Assembly: GCA_943323725.2 (NCBI GenBank)
Contig: CALPIW020000036.1
Span: 1 to 10,137, forward strand
Source: Polynucleobacter meluiroseus
GTDB lineage: Bacteria > Verrucomicrobiota > Verrucomicrobiia > Opitutales > UBA953
Length of the DNA stretch: 10,137 nt
Reading direction: 5' to 3'
The position numbers and the translations under genes were made by a program. The notes beneath the pieces are model-generated. The model was not told where the DNA came from, did no database searches, and was given only the letters and a program-made list of their open reading frames with translations. Positions 6,767 to 10,137 of this stretch are shown here, in pieces (positions within the stretch are counted from its first letter, which is position 1; every line of letters begins with the position of its first letter).

Positions 6767-8800
6767 ATGCGACATCTCCTTCCTTGCTTCCTCCTTCTCT
6801 GCCTTTCGATGGGACGTATCATTGCGTCCGAACAGCCGTCGGCTGGGCAGAATACGTATCTCAGTCAGCTCATCGAACAAGGCGTGCTCACGACCGCCGA
6901 CCTGACCGACGCCGATCTCGGCGAACAGGCCAAAGTTGACGGCGCTCGTACGGCGAGCGCGCTGGGGAAAATCGCCCGGATGCTGGAGCCCGGCACAGAT
7001 GGTTCCGACGCCCTCCGCACCCTCGCGGCGCGCGGCATCATCGGCTCGGTCGAATATTGGAAGAAGAACGCCGTCGCCGGGCGCACCTGCGACGGACCGA
7101 AGATCGCGATCATCATCGAACGCGCCTCCTCCCGCATTCCGACGCCTCCGCCGGCCTCGGCGAAAGCCGTCCCTCTCAAACCGACCTCCTTCGCGGACCT
7201 CAGGGATAGCTACGACATCGTCATCGCCGGTGCCGGCACCGGTGGCTGCGGGGCCGCCGTGCAAGCCGCCCGCATGGGGCGTTCCGTCCTCCTCATCGAA
7301 GAGACGGACTGGGTCGGCGGACAGATGAACGCCGCGGCGGTGACCTCGATGGACGAAGGACTCGCCATCACCCGGGAGCGCGGCCTTTACCGCGAACTCT
7401 GCGGCCTGATCAAATCCTATTACGATCCTCTCGGCATCAACTCCGAGACGGCCTACCAACATCGCCATCCCTGCGTCGAGCCGCGCGTCGGCCAGCAGCT
7501 CCTGCTCAAGATGCTCTCCGATGCGCGGGGCGCCGCCGGGCGCCTCGACCTCGTGCTTCGGTCCAAAGTCACCCGGACGATCAAGACCGGCCAGACGATC
7601 GAAGGCGTCGAGGTAAGCGACGGGGCGAACTCCCGTTCGATCCGCAGCCGCATCCTGATCGATGCCACCGAGTGGGGAGACGTCATCCCGTTGACCGGCG
7701 CACGCTATCGATCCGGCATGACCACGAGCGATTCCCTCGACGGCACGAAGGCGATCCAGGACCTGACATGGACGGCAGTCGTGAAACAGTACCCGGCTGG
7801 TGTGCCGGAGGCCTTAAGACTCACCTCACCCCCACCCGGGTATGCCACCCTCGGGAAACTGTTTCAAAAAGCCCTGACGGCAGGCAAGGCGGATGACTTC
7901 AATCCGCCTATCAAAGGCAATCCATGGCATTGGAACTGGTTCATCGGCTACCGGGGCATGCCCGACAGCTCCCGGGCGCCCCAGGGGCGGATCATCACCC
8001 GCACCCATCTCAACTTTAGCAACGATTTCCATGCGAGCGTCGCTGACCTGGAAGATCCGGCGCATCGCCGTCTGACGCTGGACGGCGCCGTCGCGAAGAC
8101 GCTCTGCCTCGCCTACCACATGCAGACCGCGCTCGGCAAAGCTGACTGGGCCGTTGCCGACGACGAGGGCTACGACACGCCTTACAACCGTGCGCAGATG
8201 GATGCGCTCATCGCGCGCCACCCCGAGTTCGCCCCCTTCAAAGCCAGCCTCTACCACTTCCCCGTGATGGCTTACGCCCGCGAAAGCCGCCGCATCATCG
8301 GCCTCCACACGCTCACCGCGCGCGAGATCGAACGGAAACCAGGGCAGCCGATCCAGTTCCCGCACACCGTCGCCCTCGGCGATTATGCCGTCGACCTTCA
8401 CGGTTCGATGAAGCCGGAGCTCCTGGAGAAAGGCCTGGATCGGGCCGAAGATATCCCGCATAAGTTCGGCGAACGCGGCCTCGGTCCTTTCGCGATCCCG
8501 TTCGAATCCTTCGTTCCAGAAACCATCGACGGTTTCTTGCCGGCGGAGAAGAACTTCTCCCAGAGCCGCATGGCGAACGGCGCCACCCGCCTGCAGCCGC
8601 ACACCCTCAATATGGGTCAGGCGGTGGGAGCCATCGCCGCCCTCTCGGTGGCGCACGGCATCCAGCCCCGGGCGCTCGACCCCACGCTCGTACAACGTGT
8701 CTTGATCGATGCCGGCTGCACCCTCGCCATCAAGCCGTCCAAGACTCGCTGGGGTACGCCCGAGTGGAAGGCTTACCAGCTAAGCCAGCTCGGCAAATAA
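6767..8800 (+). CDS. Secreted FAD-dependent oxidoreductase with N-terminal duplicated module
   Basis: 677 residues, longer than the usual ~450-550 for the FAD_oxidored family (PF12831) because of an N-terminal addition. A signal peptide covers ~1-21. Residues 31-124 hold two copies of a ~43-residue helical unit, 51 residues apart. The FAD fold begins at about residue 147: dinucleotide-binding G155-A-G-T-G-G160, the ribose-binding acid E178 in L-L-I-E-E-T-D-W-V-G-G-Q-M, an A-T-E-W-G-D stretch, and near the C-terminus R-x-L-Q-P-H-T-L-N-M-G-Q-A-V-G-A-I-A-A-L, the second FAD-binding end of the family. It should oxidise an organic substrate, perhaps a sugar, outside the cytoplasm; the donor and acceptor are unknown. 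A partial ribosome site, CGGAAG, lies 3 nt before ATG 6767. It follows the NTF2-like gene by 12 nt. As a cofactor-containing exported protein it might use Tat, but no twin-arginine motif is seen. Confidence 0.9.
   Translation: MRHLLPCFLLLCLSMGRIIASEQPSAGQNTYLSQLIEQGVLTTADLTDADLGEQAKVDGARTASALGKIARMLEPGTDGSDALRTLAARGIIGSVEYWKKNAVAGRTCDGPKIAIIIERASSRIPTPPPASAKAVPLKPTSFADLRDSYDIVIAGAGTGGCGAAVQAARMGRSVLLIEETDWVGGQMNAAAVTSMDEGLAITRERGLYRELCGLIKSYYDPLGINSETAYQHRHPCVEPRVGQQLLLKMLSDARGAAGRLDLVLRSKVTRTIKTGQTIEGVEVSDGANSRSIRSRILIDATEWGDVIPLTGARYRSGMTTSDSLDGTKAIQDLTWTAVVKQYPAGVPEALRLTSPPPGYATLGKLFQKALTAGKADDFNPPIKGNPWHWNWFIGYRGMPDSSRAPQGRIITRTHLNFSNDFHASVADLEDPAHRRLTLDGAVAKTLCLAYHMQTALGKADWAVADDEGYDTPYNRAQMDALIARHPEFAPFKASLYHFPVMAYARESRRIIGLHTLTAREIERKPGQPIQFPHTVALGDYAVDLHGSMKPELLEKGLDRAEDIPHKFGERGLGPFAIPFESFVPETIDGFLPAEKNFSQSRMANGATRLQPHTLNMGQAVGAIAALSVAHGIQPRALDPTLVQRVLIDAGCTLAIKPSKTRWGTPEWKAYQLSQLGK
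6857..7138 (+). repeat. Internal protein repeat in the FAD oxidoreductase (residues 31-73 and 82-124)
   Basis: Copy 1 starts Y31-L-S-Q-L-I-E-Q-G-V-L and copy 2 A82-L-R-T-L-A-A-R-G-I-I. With a constant 51-residue offset, L32/L83, L35/L86, G39/G90, V40/I91, D58-G59/D109-G110, A63/A114 and K68/R119 line up without gaps. Copy 2 also has the E-Y-W-K-K-N-A stretch, which resembles a small helical module found in other secreted proteins. The repeat is visible by eye; the module's function is unknown. Confidence 0.5.
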
Positions 8801-8831
8801 ACGTTTCCCCTCGCAACCGGGCTTAGTTCTG

Positions 8832-8848
8832 GCTGTCTGAAAGGCAGC
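8832..8848 (+). promoter_or_regulatory. Hairpin immediately before the esterase start codon
   Basis: GCTGTC (8832-8837) pairs with GGCAGC (8843-8848), including one G-T pair, around a TGAAA loop. It ends at the base before ATG 8849. The likely ribosome site AAAGG (8840-8844) lies half in the loop and half in the stem. It resembles in placement and core (GGCTGTC...GCAGC) the hairpin before the methyltransferase gene. It might modulate translation; could be chance. Confidence 0.35.
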
Positions 8849-9871
8849 ATGAACCCCCTGCTCGCTTCCGTCGTCGCTCTATCCCTGGGCGTCGCCTCTC
8901 TCGTCGCCGCCGACACCCCGGCCAAGCCAAAAGCGAAGGCCGAGTCCCCGAAGGCACAGGCCCGTTTCGTCAACGACGGTAACCCGGACAACCTGAAGAC
9001 GCCGCTATTGATCAAGCCCGACGAGAATATCGCCTACGGACCGCACCGGATGCAGAAGCTCTACTTCTGGCGCGCGAAGTCCGACAAGCCGACCCCCCTG
9101 CTCTTCTATATCCACGGCGGCGGCTGGAACAGCGGCGACCGTTCGTCCGTCAACGGCTTGCTCAAGGAGGCCCTCGCCGCCGGCATCTCCGTGGTCTCAG
9201 TGGAATACCGCACGATCAAGGATTCTACGGAAGACAAGGTGGTTCCTCCGGTGAAGGGCCCGATGCTCGACTGCGCCCGCGCCCTCCAGTTCTGCCGCAG
9301 CAAGGCCAAGGAATGGAATCTCGACAAGACGAAGGTGGGCGCGGCCGGCGGCTCCGCCGGCGCCTGCACGAGCCTCTGGCTAGCCTTCCACGACGACCTG
9401 GCTGACCCCAAGAGCGAAGATCCGATCGCCCGCGAATCGACCCGCCTCACCTGCGCCGCCGTCCAGGTCCCGCAGACGACCCTCGACCCGAAGCAGATGC
9501 GCGAATGGACGCCGAACAGCCGCTATGGCGCGCACGCCTTCGGCATCACTGGCGACGCCAAGAAGAAGCAGTCCTCCTTCGATGCCTTCTACGCGGCGCG
9601 CGAAAAAATCATGCCTTGGATCAAGGAATACTCCCCCTACGAACTCGTCACCCGCGACGACCCGCCCGTCGGCCTCTACTTCGGCACGCCGCCCAACCTC
9701 GGCAAGGACGAGCAGGATCCGACCCACACGGCTAATTTCGGCGCGAAGCTCAAGGAGCACTGCGATGAGATCAAGACTCCCTGCGAACTGGTCTACCCCG
9801 GCGCCCCGGACGTCACGCACGCCAGACCGAACGACTTCATCAAAGCTCACCTCCGTCACGAACTGAAATGA
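8849..9871 (+). CDS. Secreted alpha/beta-hydrolase esterase (BD-FAE/lipase-like)
   Basis: 340 residues. A signal peptide covers ~1-21 (V-A-S-L-V-A-A before D22), followed by a Lys/Pro/Ala linker. The alpha/beta-hydrolase core has the oxyanion motif H89-G-G-G-W93, nucleophile elbow G167-G-S-A-G171 with Ser169, and likely catalytic His324 in D-V-T-H-A-R. The acid is not certain; candidates lie in the G-K-D-E-Q-D-P stretch. The H-G-G-G-W pattern fits the BD-FAE / esterase-lipase families, which remove acetyl, feruloyl or similar groups from polysaccharides. A partial ribosome site AAAGG sits 4 nt before ATG 8849. The stop overlaps the ATG of the next gene (ATGA), and the next product is a close paralogue, so this is a tandem duplication in one operon. 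The protein ends in Lys. The exact ester removed is unknown. Confidence 0.92.
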   Translation: MNPLLASVVALSLGVASLVAADTPAKPKAKAESPKAQARFVNDGNPDNLKTPLLIKPDENIAYGPHRMQKLYFWRAKSDKPTPLLFYIHGGGWNSGDRSSVNGLLKEALAAGISVVSVEYRTIKDSTEDKVVPPVKGPMLDCARALQFCRSKAKEWNLDKTKVGAAGGSAGACTSLWLAFHDDLADPKSEDPIARESTRLTCAAVQVPQTTLDPKQMREWTPNSRYGAHAFGITGDAKKKQSSFDAFYAAREKIMPWIKEYSPYELVTRDDPPVGLYFGTPPNLGKDEQDPTHTANFGAKLKEHCDEIKTPCELVYPGAPDVTHARPNDFIKAHLRHELK

Positions 9872-10137
9872 AAAGCCTCTTCCTCCTGCTTTCGGCCGCC
9901 TGCGCCGCCACCTCCTTGCTTGGCGCCGACCAGGCCACCCAAGCCTCCGCCGCGCCCAAAGCCGGCGACCCGGAGTTCCGCAAATACCCTATCCCGATCG
10001 AGCCGGACGAGAATGTCTCCTATGGCCCGCACCGCATGCAGCGGATCTACTTCTGGCGCGCGAAGTCCGAGAAGCCCACGCCCCTGCTCTTCTACATCCA
10101 CGGCGGAGGCTGGTCCGGCGGCGACCGCTCCGTGGTC
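9868..10137 (+). CDS. Second tandem alpha/beta-hydrolase esterase (5' part, runs off the edge)
   Basis: Open from ATG 9868 to the window end, 90 codons. The ATG overlaps the TGA of the preceding gene by four bases (ATGA), a layout typical of translational coupling. A signal peptide covers ~1-20 (M-K-S-L-F-L-L-L core, L-L-G-A before D21), followed by an Ala-rich linker different from the first esterase. From residue 44 it is nearly the same protein as the upstream gene: 38 of 47 residues match without gaps between I-E-P-D-E-N and the edge, including P-H-R-M-Q, Y-F-W-R-A-K-S and the oxyanion motif H-G-G-G-W. The Ser and His of the triad lie beyond the window. It is probably the same kind of esterase with a different ligand preference, but only the N-terminal quarter is seen. 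Confidence 0.9.
   Translation, partial: MKSLFLLLSAACAATSLLGADQATQASAAPKAGDPEFRKYPIPIEPDENVSYGPHRMQRIYFWRAKSEKPTPLLFYIHGGGWSGGDRSVV

Noticed and set aside
6332..7468. Minus-strand open frame of 378 codons spanning the NTF2-like and oxidoreductase genes
   Set aside because: It crosses two well-supported genes, has low-complexity composition and no motif; it is an antisense shadow.

Overview
The window is a GC-rich, gene-dense stretch with nine protein-coding genes, all on the + strand. The first and last genes run off the edges. Gene content points to the Planctomycetota-Verrucomicrobiota group, most likely a Verrucomicrobiota (Opitutae-like) bacterium. The signs are a propeller-type dehydrogenase fused to cytochrome c, a sialate O-acetylesterase-family (SASA) protein, a formylglycine sulfatase, a DUF1080 protein, a secreted FAD_oxidored protein and BD-FAE-type esterases, nearly all with signal peptides. 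Few starts have a recognisable Shine-Dalgarno (SD) sequence. The taxonomic call is inference from gene content only.

Layout: (1) 1-1250, 3' part of a secreted propeller/cytochrome c protein. (2) 1303-2880, SASA-family esterase, followed 7 nt later by (3) 2888-4312, a sulfatase. (4) 4369-5409, a class I SAM methyltransferase, the only protein without a signal peptide; a perfect 10-bp hairpin sits directly before its ATG. (5) 5405-5532, an intergenic block of degenerate 7-nt repeats arranged as two inverted arms. (6) 5537-6271, a DUF1080 protein. (7) 6305-6754, a small secreted NTF2-like protein. (8) 6767-8800, a secreted FAD-dependent oxidoreductase with a duplicated N-terminal module. (9) 8849-9871, an alpha/beta-hydrolase esterase. 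(10) 9868-end, a second, closely related esterase that overlaps the first by ATGA. No non-coding stretch exceeds 130 bases. No tRNA, rRNA, CRISPR array or insertion sequence was seen.

Working together: the set looks like an export-oriented locus for attacking a decorated polysaccharide or glycan. Sulfate would be removed by the sulfatase and acyl groups by the SASA protein and the two tandem esterases. The FAD oxidoreductase, NTF2-like protein and DUF1080 protein sit together and could form an oxidative step, for example oxidising a sugar to a keto-sugar and then cleaving it; the cytochrome c protein would be a plausible electron carrier. This pathway is inference. No glycoside hydrolase, transporter or regulator is visible here. 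The less expected observations are the heptamer repeat block, start-codon-abutting hairpins at two genes, C-terminal lysine on every exported protein whose end is visible, and the 51-residue internal repeat in the oxidoreductase.
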